Assembly (NCBI GenBank): GCA_900239685.1 | Contig: OENT01000016.1 | Coordinates: 333,831-397,830 of the forward strand | Source of the DNA: Rotaria macrura | Lineage: Eukaryota > Rotifera > Eurotatoria > Philodinida > Philodinidae | Direction of reading: 5' to 3' | DNA length: 64,000 bases | Shown here: one piece after another, positions 39,192 through 49,726 of the stretch | How the letters are laid out: each line of letters opens with the position of its first letter | Position numbering within the stretch: position 1 is the stretch's first letter | Translations under genes and position numbers: made by a program | Notes under the pieces: generated by a model | What the model was told of the DNA's origin: nothing | The model's database searches: none | The model's input: only the letters and a program-made list of their open reading frames with translations

Positions 39192-40958
39192 ATGCTACTC
39201 ATACAAAACATAGGTCTCTTACCCATTCTTGTCGTTCCTTTATTCTGCTTAGTAAAATTGAGTTATCAAACTTCATATAAATGCAATGCAAGCGTGTCGT
39301 GCGGCTGTTCCAAGAACTCAGCTGTGGTAACTAAGATTGTTGGAGGAGAAACAGCAGGTCCAACTACCTGGGGTTGGGCTGTCTCCCTCTCTATTGCTAA
39401 TACATATCTTTGTGGTGGATCAATCATATCCAGTTCATGGGTGATAACTGCCGGTCATTGTGCACAAGGTTTCTCACCATCCGACTATATTATTTATGCT
39501 GGATCAAATAGATTATTCTCTGGTAGTCAAACTCTAACCGTCTCACAGATTATTTTACATCCGAGCTTCGATATGGATACTCTTGACAATGATATAGCCT
39601 TACTGAAGCTTACTACTCCGTTGAAAATGAGTGATCCTAATGTTAGTTCCATTTGTCTACCATCGGTTAGTCAGGCTACTCTGACAGCTGGCGAGTGGCC
39701 CCCCGCTGGAACAACCGTAAGTAGACTTTCCTTGATACCATACATTTAAGTTTTTCAAATCTAGGTGGTNCGCCGTTGGATGGGGTACACTGAGTGAAGG
39801 TGGAACGTTACCGTCAAACCTCCAGCAAGTAACTTTGGAAACTGTCAATTATCAAGCCTCGACGTGTACTCCAGTGTTAACGAATTGGACTGTGCAATTG
39901 TGTGCTGGGGTATCTGGTGGCGGGAAAGGTTGGCTTATTTCATTTGCATGTTTCATTATTCTTTAATTATATTTATACCTTCACTTTTATTAGATACATG
40001 CCAAGGTGACTCTGGTGGACCTCTGATGTTTTTCAGTAGCAGTAAACAATGGGTATTAGTCGGTTTGACAAGTGGAGGTATTGGATGCGCAGAAGCGAAT
40101 TATTCAGGTCTATATACCAGAGTAGCAACCTTTACAGACTGGATAAACGCGAATACTGCTGATTCAATAATAACTGTTACTCCTTCTACTAATTCAAGTG
40201 CAACTAACTCTAATGGAACCCGTACTACAACGGCATCAATATTAACATCTACTGTAGCACCTAGAACAAATGCCACAACATCCCCATTTAGAACGAATGC
40301 TACGACATCACTAGCTAGAACAAATGCCACAACATCCCCGTTTAGAACGAATACTACGACATCACTAGTTAGAACAAATGCCACAACATCCCCATTTAGA
40401 ACAAATGCTACGACATCCCCATTTAGAACAAATGCTACGACATCCCCATTTAGAACGAATGCTACGACATCACTAGTTAGAACAAATGCCACAACATCCC
40501 CATTCAGAACGAATGCTACGACATCACTTGCTAGAACAAATGCCACAACATCCCCATTTAGAACGAATGCTACGACATCACTTGCTAGAACGAATGCCAC
40601 AACATCCCCATTTAGAACGAATGCTACCACATCACTAGTTAGAACGAATGCTACGACATCCCCATTTAGAACAAATGCTACGACATCCCCATTAAGAACG
40701 AATGCTACGACATCACTAGCTAGAACAAATGCCACGACATCCCCATTTAGAACAAATGCCACAACATCCCCATTTAGAACGAATGCTACGACATCACTAG
40801 TTAGAACAAATGCCACAACATCCCCATTCAGAACGAATGCTACGACATCACTTGCTAGAACCAATGGTACGACATTAGTAGCTAGAACGAGTGCAATTGA
40901 CGTATTAACCTCAGTTTCAACAACAGCTGGAACAAATAGAACGATATCTTTGATTTAG
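39192..40958 (+). CDS. Trypsin-like serine protease 2 with a sequon-rich repeat tail
   Basis: S1A peptidase, three exons: 39192-39716, 39765-39928, 39994-40958, giving about 550 residues if the lone N at 39770 is a spurious base (frame is kept only without it). Signal peptide about 1-26, CGCS propeptide, activation site TK|IVGG, catalytic His89, Asp134 and Ser236 (DTCQGDSGG), and Asp230 at the trypsin specificity position, so cleavage after Arg/Lys is expected. After the catalytic domain (ends about DWIN) the protein continues for some 270 residues of Thr-rich sequence, most of it a 9-residue repeat with an N-glycosylation sequon in every unit. There is no hydrophobic C-terminus, unlike the sister genes, so this form is probably secreted. 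The core is identical to protease 1 in 896 bases, but the first 20 residues and the tail are unrelated. Confidence 0.85.
39770..39770. other. Single ambiguous base inside protease 2 exon 2
   Basis: The only isolated N in the window. It sits between GTGGT and CGCCGTT, exactly where protease 1 carries its 88-bp insertion, and makes exon 2 164 nt long instead of 163. It most likely marks a place where the assembler met conflicting reads. Confidence 0.85.
40263..40883 (+). repeat. 27-bp tandem repeat, about 22 units plus one degenerate
   Basis: Coding minisatellite in frame with protease 2. Unit RTNATTS followed by PF, LA, LV or PL; 22 units at 40263-40856, then one variant (RTNGTTLVA). PF units mostly alternate with LA/LV units, suggesting a 54-bp higher-order unit that has since expanded unevenly. 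Each unit has an NAT or NTT sequon and several Thr/Ser, as in mucin-like stalks. Synonymous differences (GCC/GCT, ACA/ACG, AAC/AAT) are scattered between units. Confidence 0.95.
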
Positions 40959-41540
40959 TTCAAGTTCGTTTGTATCGTTTATTTGTTTTGATTTTTTTGA
41001 CCATTCTTGACTAATATGTATTGCAGACTTTGTTCTGCGCGCTGAAAGATGTTTTGATATCAATTATTTATATAAACACTTCTATGGATGCCGTGTGCGT
41101 GATATCTATTTGGTTTTTGAACGGTGTGTTTCTGAATACGATTGATTCTTGGAGTTTAGCTGGTTATTCTTTGTTTCGTTTCACAACAAATGGCTTCATC
41201 CTGTGCCTGATCAGGGGTTCGAGAGGAAATTCGGTCTAAGATATGTCTCGTGGAGTGATTTTCGAATTCACGGAGTATGTCAGTGTTCAATGAAGATAGG
41301 AATCCTCACATTTTGAATTGATTCTGTTATCATATAATTTTGAAGAAGACATCTGTTGTGAAAAATGGAGTAAAACTTTTCAAATCAAACTCATTTCTTC
41401 GTTTTTACGATGCGAAAACGATTTGGGATGTATTGATGTTTATAGTTTACAGAGTGAAGAAAATGAGAAAAGCTTTCGCTTACTTCATGATCAAGAGTTA
41501 TTGTACATGAAAATCATGCAGTAATAGAAATACGGATCCA

Positions 41541-41816
41541 TCCAGGAGAAAACATACGGTACGTATACGACCGTTCAAGGTCAAATAGTGATCGTATACG
41601 ATTCAATTACGTTTGTAATCCCGGTCCATAATTTACGAGCGTATTTTAATGGAAGCACAGCCGTATATGGTCGATATAAGATACGGATATTGAAATATTT
41701 CGGTGAGAATACGGTCGTAAATCATATACCTCGTTTACGGTAAATTAAGGGCTAAGAAACGTCCGTTTACGTTTATGTTGCGGTAATTTACAGCTGACCG
41801 TAACCTTCCTCCTGGG
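41541..41816. mobile_element. 276-bp CCAGGAG-ended element with TACGG-rich body
   Basis: The left end is TCCAGGAGAAAACATACGG; the reverse complement of the right end is CCCAGGAGGAAGGTTACGG. The interior is packed with TACGGTCGT-like words in both orientations (ATACGACCGTT, CCGTATATGG, ACGGTCGTAAA, CCGTTTACG), so a single strand can fold back extensively. Non-coding. Confidence 0.65.
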
Positions 41817-42078
41817 CAAATTCGTTAATGCAGTTTTTCTAATTTCATAGGCCGGTAGTATTAAGGAACGTGAGTGATTGCGGAAAGATCCACGATAAAT
41901 ATCTAAAACGATAAAACCAAAATTTTGATTGTGATTTTAACATTGCTTGTTTTTATATGTTTAGCTAAATATAGAGATATCGAAGTCAGTGGGACTCTCT
42001 TTTTATCAACTAAGTTTAAAGAGTAAAGCTCCATGATAGTACAATTCATTTCTGTAGAATAAGCAAGGAAGTCATCAT

Positions 42079-42437
42079 CCCAAGTGAATGAATCCTATAC
42101 CGAATCCGATAGGGTCCGATCGGATCCTACGATCCGATGAAATCTTATGGGAATCCGGGTTGTGGAAACAGTAAAGGATCCGACGGAAGAAACCTATTTT
42201 CTTATTTGAGTACGATTTAGCATTTAAACCCTACAGTAGAGGCCTGTCTGATCACACGATGAAATCCAATCGGATTCCGATAGTAGGATTCGATAAAATC
42301 CAACACTAGGGATCCGAATCAGGAATCGCAACCAGGAATCCGATAGGATTTCGTCGGATAAGAGAAACTCCGATAGAAACATGATCGGATGCCTGTCGGA
42401 TCCGATCGGATCCAATGGTCGGAATGATTCTCCTGGG
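42079..42437. mobile_element. CCCAGG-ended element, GATCCGATCGG family, copy 1
   Basis: Ends CCCAAGTGAATGAATCC and (reverse complement of the right end) CCCAGGAGAATCATTCC form an imperfect terminal inverted repeat. The body is rich in TCCGATCGGATCC palindromes. A second copy lies in opposite orientation at 44152-44407. This copy has about 95 bp of extra palindromic sequence (about 42283-42375) that the other lacks. Confidence 0.75.
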
Positions 42438-43177
42438 ATAACAAGCCAACTATTGCCTTCCCTTTTAATTCATTTATGAACAATGTACATGTATTTCTGA
42501 ATGATCAACAATAAAAGAGACGTTGTCAGTTTATGATAGTAGCACAAATATTGCGAGAATACAGCTGTTAGGGAGGACAGAAAAAATATCTAATGAATTT
42601 CCGTGTACTTTTCTAATATTTTTGATGTAAGTATGAATGAATAAAATCTTTCAAATTTTTAGGAACTTTGATTTTTTCCTAACAGTTAAATCTATATTTA
42701 AAATATCGTAGTCATCGAATAGTTTTTTCCATTGAAGAAATGCACTGCACAAATGGAAATGACATGATGTAGCAGTTTGCTTATAAAAAAACAAATCCAC
42801 TCTAAAATAATATTCAATTCTATTCATGGAACTCTATCTCTTTTTCTAGATACGATTTGAGATTATGGTGTAGAAGAACAAGATTCTCTAAATTTATAGT
42901 AGTAACTTTCTTGCTTTACCCGTGAATTCAGCTATTCGATCAAAATTATTTATATGAAAATCATGAGTAGAAAATTTTATGATTTTTTTAATAGGCGCAT
43001 CGATTGAATTCGTCAATGACAGTAGTCACTTCTTGATATCACAGTAATATCTGCGATGCTTTTCCTTTTTTCTCTTAACTCGGACAAAGACAATATTTGT
43101 CTCTACTTGTAGTAAGTAAACTTAGCTCATTAGCTTTTGATTCCATTCAATATACGACTCTTAGTGAGTGTCACCAT

Positions 43178-43762
43178 AATCGAGAGTCCCTCAAAGAATC
43201 CCCTGGTAGTCCCCGAAAAAATGCGAAATCCCTGGGGACTCTAAGAAATCTCCAGGGTGTCCCTGAATTTTAGAGCTGCATAAGGAAAAACGAAAAATCC
43301 TCGAGGATTCCCTTGGAAGTCCCCGGGGAATTTATGAGGGACTGCAAGAATGCGTTCAGCGTTTTCTTTCACGTATATTAGAGGATATAACAAACTCATC
43401 ATTCAGAAAAAATATTATTTTATTTTTAACATTAAATTTTTCCAAATGATAAATAAGATTCAAACTTCAATCTGAGATATCTCAGTGACAATCCAGTTTC
43501 AAAACGGATTGATATTTAATCTGCATGGAGTAATCCGTTAAGGTGGAGCCTGCTGAATGGCTTAGATGAGAGACCGTCTGGAAAAAGCAAGTTTTCGGGG
43601 GAAAAATATGTTTCAGTTGATACGAATAGATAAAAAAGTTATGACATTGTGAAAGAGTGACTAGACTCAACAAAGCTTCATAATAGGCCTTTTAGACATC
43701 CTGAGAATGTTTCCGGGACCTCCTTAAAAATCCCCGAGGATCCGTTAAGAAATTCTCGACTA
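43178..43762. mobile_element. Element with TCGAGA ends and GGGGACT/AGTCCCC words
   Basis: The left end reads AATCGAGAGTCCCTCAAAG and the reverse complement of the right end reads CTAGTCGAGAATTTCTTAAC; both continue into CCCC/GGGG-containing repeats (GGTAGTCCCCG, CCTGGGGACTC, GAAGTCCCCGGGG, CCCCGAGGATCC). It lies between the two inverted GATCCGATCGG copies. Ends are approximate. Confidence 0.45.
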
Positions 43763-44151
43763 GAGCATGGATTCACTTCTTGAAAACGTCAATGATCACC
43801 TTGTTCTTTTATCGATTAGACCATGATTTCTTTGAAGCTTTTCGTTGATATAGAGATCATTTCTGCATGCCACATGGGATGAGTTGCTTAGTTATTTAAT
43901 CTGTTGATTCCGTTTGTCACTTCCATCATAGACAGAGACATAGAAACAGTTCCCTCTGTCGATAGCCACAATTCTAAATAAAAATAACATCTAACAAGTT
44001 TCCATAATCCATCACTATATCTAAGCTAAAAATATATTAGTACTTTTAACAGAAAGCTATATTATCCATCAAAGCACAACATTTCATGTGTAGAAGTATA
44101 CGAATTTCAGTTTTAAAATACTTCAATTGGCAGTTCCTTTTGTGTTCATGC

Positions 44152-44407
44152 CCCAGGAGAATCATTCCGACCATTGGATCCGATCGGATCCGACAGGCAT
44201 CCGATCATGTTTCTATCGGAATCCGATTGGATTTCATCGTGTGATCAGACAGGCCTCTACTGTAGGGTTTAAATGCTAAATCGTACTCAAATAAGAAAAT
44301 AGGTTTCTTCCGTCGGATCCTTTACTGTTTCCACAACCCGGATTCCCATAAGATTTCATCGGATCGTAGGATCCGTTCGGATTCGGTATAGGATTCATTC
44401 ACCTAGG
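44152..44407. mobile_element. CCCAGG-ended element, GATCCGATCGG family, copy 2 (inverted)
   Basis: Starts CCCAGGAGAATCATTCC and ends GATTCATTCACCTAGG. Nearly identical to the reverse complement of copy 1 (42079-42437) apart from the ~95-bp indel and a few substitutions, so at least one has moved recently. Non-coding. Confidence 0.75.
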
Positions 44408-45622
44408 TGCATCTCTAGTCATAAGATTATGTGCATGTCTTGAATACCTTGATATAATGGTAAAGTTGATAGTAAGAAATATATTCCATGAAATGAACAT
44501 TTTCTTATTCTAGTAGAAAAGGATTCAGATTATCTCCTTCTTACGGGTATTTTCAAAAGTATTCTCTCATCAATAATGCTACCAAGCAAGCTATTGACCA
44601 GCTTTCAGAAAAATTATAAAGAAAAGTTTTTCCATGGTAAATACAGAGATGAGGCCTTGAATTCATGTATCTAGGGAACAGTACTCGAAGACTTGTCAAT
44701 GTGAACATTATTAAAAATGTAAAGAAATTGCCAACCAACCATTTACCAAGATGAAACGAACGCAAATCAAACAGTTATAGTAAAATGAATTTCATAATTC
44801 GTATTTGAGTTTGAACCATAACTTCAATAAGTTTGTCTCGCGAGACCATGCTTATCAAACATCAATATGCATACCCAGGACGTGCATTACGATGAACAAT
44901 TACGACCGTAAACGCGCGTATGCGATAACGTAAACGACCGTATACCTGGAAATTACGACCGTATACGCGCCGTATTTTAACGTTTTGGTATGCATCGTAT
45001 TACGACCGTATATCGCCGTATCGTATACGGCGACCAGGACGGACAGTATACACCCGCCACGCCGCCGTATACCGGCCGTAACCCTAAACGTACACGATCC
45101 ACCCTGATGACGTTTGCGGCCGTAAATACACCGTTAGCGACCGTAACCGACGGTATTACCGTGAGGAAGAGAATCTATTCCAACCTATCTGCAACAAATC
45201 CAAGATCCTACACCAAAAAAAACCCTGCACAAAACGTCGCTATACACAAATCCTTGACCAAATCCCCATCTTAAAATTCAGGCCACCAAGGAACAACTGG
45301 ATCCCATTCCTCATCCTATCGAAATCATCGGATACCCACATGTATACCATTTGAAACAAAAGAGCATTAAAGAAATCCTGCAAAAATCACGTTTTTTGAA
45401 AATCGTCCCAGAGCAGCCAGATTCACCCCATCGATAGAGATCATTGCAGAACCAATAGCCATAGACTTTTGGATGCTCAAATCCACGTAAATCGTGAGAA
45501 ATCCTGAAAATACAAAAAGCATCAGAGAAATCTGGAAGTGGATTCTGTTTCAGAATTGTTTGTTCCCGTCTTTGGAAATGCAGGAATCTATAGCACTCGT
45601 TCAGGAGAGAACAAATGAGACA

Positions 45623-45752
45623 ATGGCTCATTCCTTGATCTTCTATTTGAGTGTCCTGCTCGTAATTCATGTGCTGAATGCTACGAGTTTCGCAGAATTA
45701 GGAAATCGAAGTAGGAGAAGCTGCTCAGCTGATTTTTCGGGACAAAGGCCAG
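45623..45752 (+). CDS. Candidate first exon of a secreted protein
   Basis: ATG followed by a good signal sequence (MAHSLIFYLSVLLVIHVL), then a basic/Cys segment (GNRSRRSCSADF), ending at a strong donor CCAG|GTGAGA (phase 1). Further donor and acceptor-like sites follow (GCGTGCAG|GTGAG near 46048; TTTGCTGTAG near 46209, after which MLDLLENPAYGLKLAL reads open into the gap). I could not join these in phase, and the rest is lost in the N run. No family recognised. Confidence 0.25.
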
Positions 45753-46278
45753 GTGAGAGAAAGAACTTATAGGTAGATACGCAGCATGTACTAAGAGAGT
45801 TTACTCACTTGTCTGAATGATCGTTGAAGGAGCTGGAGAATCTTGAGGAACGGAGTTGGTGCAGGGATACCATGGAGCATCATTTCTCAGACTTAGTAAT
45901 TTGGAAGATGAAGCGCGGGTCATCGCTTCTGTCCTTACACATAACGTTTCAAAGGGCGTGAAATCCTGTTTTCGGATTTTTTTTCAGAAATTGTTGTTTC
46001 TTTTTGTGGGAGATAGAGGATACTGTGAATTGAATTTACTAGCGTGCAGGTGAGACGAAGGCTGCTCCTTGATTCCTCCCATTGGCTTCAAGTTGGCATT
46101 TCAATTATCGACTACTGCATGTTTTGTTGGATTATAATGTAGTACGTGGAGGTTATGCTGGGCTTATTTTTTTGCATAAAGGCAAGGTGTAACAAAGGAC
46201 TTTGCTGTAGGTATGCTTGATCTACTAGAAAATCCTGCTTACGGTTTGAAATTAGCACTGACATATATGGGGTATCTT

Positions 46279-46444
46279 NNNNNNNNNNNNNNNNNNNNNN
46301 NNNNNNNNNNNNNNNNNNNNNNNNNNNNNNNNNNNNNNNNNNNNNNNNNNNNNNNNNNNNNNNNNNNNNNNNNNNNNNNNNNNNNNNNNNNNNNNNNNNN
46401 NNNNNNNNNNNNNNNNNNNNNNNNNNNNNNNNNNNNNNNNNNNN
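46279..46444. other. Assembly gap (166 N)
   Basis: Run of N. The true length is unknown. It separates the candidate secreted gene from the right TACGG-rich arm. Confidence 1.
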
Positions 46445-48879
46445 TTTTCGAACGAATGCGGTAAAAAAACGGCAATCGTTTTCTAAACCGTTTACAGTCA
46501 TCGTATCCGATCATATACGGTGGTATCCGACTATCGTTTACTGTTAGCGTGTATTTACGGCGGACGTTTACGTGGATTTTTCACGATCTCCGTTTACGAC
46601 GATCGTAAATCATCGTAAGACTTCGTTTATGACGATAGTAAACGGTCACAAAATACGTTCGCCGTTTTTCGCCGTAAGAAATAGGTATACGGCCGTTTAC
46701 GGCCGTGGATGATCGACCTGGGTAGTATAAAATAGTTTCAAGATCAAAAAGTCATAACACATCATTTAAATTAAATTATTTAATTTTTCGTATCGAGCTA
46801 TATATACGTGCTTCTTGATCAGAAATAAATATAAAATGATGTTTGAAAACAATGTTGACACTGAGTAACATATGGTAACATATGGTAACATGTAAGCAGC
46901 TCATTGTTATCTAAGAATAGTTGGCAGCTTTTTACTCGTTTTCTTTCAACCTACTCTACAATAGTGACAATTGATTTTTCTTGAAATAATGCTATTTCCT
47001 TTCAATGAATTTTAACAAAACACATTTTATTCACGATGTCTAACTAACTAATCAATGCACTCGAATAGAATGTCTTTTTCCTGCATTCATCATTAGCTTA
47101 CATCTCCTACTTCAAAGGAATATGATTAGACCTATTCAACAGAGTTTTTCCTTGTAACTAGCCATGTCGTATCTTCTGATAAATTCTTCTTCTTTCAGTA
47201 GGTTTAGTACCTTTTATTTTCTATAATGAAAAGGATACAATAATATTCTAAAAACAAAAGAGAATCATTCTAATGAATTAATCAATTGAATTCCACGACT
47301 TCTAATTATCGACTGCAAGGAGTATCGATGACTTCTAAATTTTAACTAATAGACAAAGTCGAAAAGAAAACAAAATACACCAGTCATAATTGGTATGGTG
47401 CCTTGAATACTTTATAACTTGCTTCTTGTTAGTACAATAATCGTAAATATACAACAAAATTATGTCCAAAAATAATAAGAATAGTGCTCATGATACCATA
47501 TTGAACATCCATTAGTTTTTCTTCGTTCATACTAAATAGTTAAATTATCAATTTAGATGGTTCAAAAATCAAGTGAATTTATAGATAACATATGAAAGTG
47601 ATCTGATTCTTAAAACTCGATACTCGATTGGTACCATACTTGTACATCATATTTGATCTTTCAACTCTTAATCAATCTAATTACTGCACTACTTTTATCT
47701 AACAGTGTTGTAAGAAATTTTTCATAGATTCGAGTGTGAAAATCTATTTTCAGTTGTTTATAACATATTTGGACTTCACTAGATACTTTATCCTGAGATT
47801 GATAGTGAAATACCGAAAGACAACGTCGTAGAAAAAAACACAAGTATAGTTTAACCGATGTTCTTATTCTTTTGGTTATGTATTTCTGCAGAATAGATAA
47901 TAAATAATGACACGAAGCATTGATAGATGCTAGTAAAACATTTTTTTTCAATAATTCTGTTCAAATTTATTCTTAACCAAAAATCTACGAATAAAAAATT
48001 GACTAGTTATTGTATTAAGTGGTGTAGAAATAGTTTCATGTATACAAATAATTAGTTATTTATCGTTGATCGGCATGTTTCATAATTTAACATATTTTTC
48101 AAGCAATTCATAGTACATTCGAATTAACTTCATTGATGAAATACATTATTCGAAGAATTATTTCGAAATCAAAAGTCAAATAGAATAGACTACTGTTGAT
48201 TTGATTCGTGTACAACCTTTCTTGAACAATGTTATTATCACAAAATGAAAATTCGTAAGTTTTTCAATTTAAACCTGTGAATTCACGAACAGATTTTTAA
48301 AAATTATTTGTATTAATGAACTATATCAAAAAAATTGGATGAGACAAGTCACTTATAGTATGGTATGTCAGCTGAGTAATTTATCGTTCTATTAACATAT
48401 CTAACTAGCTATAGAAAGATATGATCTTCCGTGGTTAGTGACAGAAAACCGATAGTGTCGGTAAGAAATTTTTAAACCGACGATGGATAACAACAAGTAT
48501 TCAACTTGCATGATTATTCGATAGGTCAATTCTTTATAATACTTCACATTTTAACAATTCCTTTAAACGATTGGCATTAATAAGAGCATAATTTTACTCC
48601 TCCTTGTTATTATCTCTTCAATTCAACATTACCATTGATTTGTTCTATGTCGATTTACATTGTTAGCAGTTTTTATTTGGTTTGTTTACTTCTATGTTCG
48701 ATGGTTTCTTGAATGGTATTATCAATTGTGATAGTGTTGAAAAAGAACCTAGTATTAGAAAAATATCATTAGTTCATTCACTTCACATTGGAATGCGATT
48801 TGAGAACATTGTTTCATATGCTACTATTGATCACTTATGCTTGCACCGTAGAAAAATAAAGTAAAACATAGTTGATTAC

Positions 48880-49726
48880 CTGTCGGAGCAGTAGATACTT
48901 CTTCTACGATGATTTCATATACTCCTTTCATTGTTTTGCTGAGTTTTTTGTCAATTATCTTGAGTTTAGTGGCCGGTAATAAAACTGATTCGGCTTCAAC
49001 AGAATATTGGGAAAACGATGATATTGGTCTTGCTGAGTAAGAATAAACCGTATAAAAAGTGCCACCATCAGGTCCCAATTTATCTGGCTGTAAAAATTTT
49101 TTGCATACATGTGATTCCGAAGATAGAGATGTAACGCCCCACTATAAAGGTAAGTAGAAAAAAATCCGATTAGTATTCCCTGCCTATTTTGTAAAAACGC
49201 AAGCGTTTTCATTTTTTTTATTGATCGTCTAAACTGCGATTGATAGGATTCGATTATTTTTTGCAAAATGAACATCATTCGTTTTTTTTCATTTTTATTT
49301 ATCAAAGTAAACATCGTCCATTGGTTTACGTACCCAAATTTCAATAGAATCAACTTTGTAATTATGGCCAAAACTTCCCTTTTCTCCACGACAATAATGC
49401 CCTTTCCTTGGTTGAATCTTATTCAGAGCAGTATGGAAAATTTTCAAATAAGCAAACCAGGGCCGAATGTTCGTCAATTGTGCAGTACGAAGCGCTTCAT
49501 TGAGAAGTTTATACACATCGCATTCAGCAGTATATATTTTTATTGCAGCAACATCCTCTTTCATCAAACCATTTTTTGCAGTAGAATCTTGTATTGTAGG
49601 AATAATACACGATGGCATGAGAACCGCTAACTGTCGTATTTGTTGCAAAGCTACTCTGACAGAAAGCGTCGGAGCTTGCATATAACTTGACCGGAGTTCC
49701 TCTGGAGTTAGTTGTAGGCTTGCAAT
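48880..49726 (-). CDS. Mono-ADP-ribosyltransferase (R-S-ExE, arginine-specific type), partial
   Basis: Transfers ADP-ribose from NAD+ to arginine in target proteins; related to vertebrate ecto-ARTs and expanded in bdelloids. Two exons, 49726-49334 and 49141-48880, join in phase (218 residues). Exon A has the family helix segment (EDVAAIKIYT, then LLNEALRT, RPWFAYLKIFHTAL) and the NAD-binding Arg in YCRGE (fragment residue 113). The splice creates WWGVTS (131-136, the STS-like strand), and EAESVLLP provides the catalytic ExE (E180, E182). All three elements of the triad are thus intact. Exon A opens after an acceptor, so at least one 5' exon is missing; I did not find it in 49727-51000. The 3' end is also open: either a read-through stop about 20 residues on, or a further splice at GGTAATC. 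Confidence 0.8.

Larger units (their letters stand above)
44874..46722. mobile_element. Possible 1.85-kb element with CCCAGG ends and TACGGTCG-rich arms
   Basis: The left end is CCCAGGACGTGCATTACG; the reverse complement of the right end is CCCAGGTCGATCATCCACGG. About 290 bp at the left and 240 bp at the right are dense in ACGACCGTA/TACGGTCGT words in both orientations, like the 276-bp element at 41541. The middle (about 45170-46480) has a different, less AT-rich composition, holds a candidate signal-peptide exon, and is interrupted by an assembly gap. It could be one element with cargo, or two small elements that happen to flank the gap. Confidence 0.4.
40959..48879. other. Repeat-rich accessory region between protease 2 and the ADP-ribosyltransferase
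   Basis: About 7.9 kb with no secure gene. It contains the inverted-repeat elements listed separately (41541-41816, 42079-42437, 43178-43762, 44152-44407, 44874-46722) and an assembly gap. From 46730 to 48880 I see only AT-rich sequence and a small direct repeat of ACATATGGTA near 46868. Confidence 0.5.

Noticed and set aside
40100-40864. 254-residue open frame on the minus strand with a VVAFVL repeat
   Set aside because: It is the antisense shadow of the 27-bp coding repeat of protease 2; any frame through a stop-free repeat stays open.
44990-45274. 94-residue plus-strand open frame
   Set aside because: It arises from the GC-richer TACGGTCG repeat body of an element; no protein-like pattern.
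46862-46892. Short direct repeat considered as a CRISPR-like or satellite array
   Set aside because: Only two to three 10-bp units, no spacers, no array.
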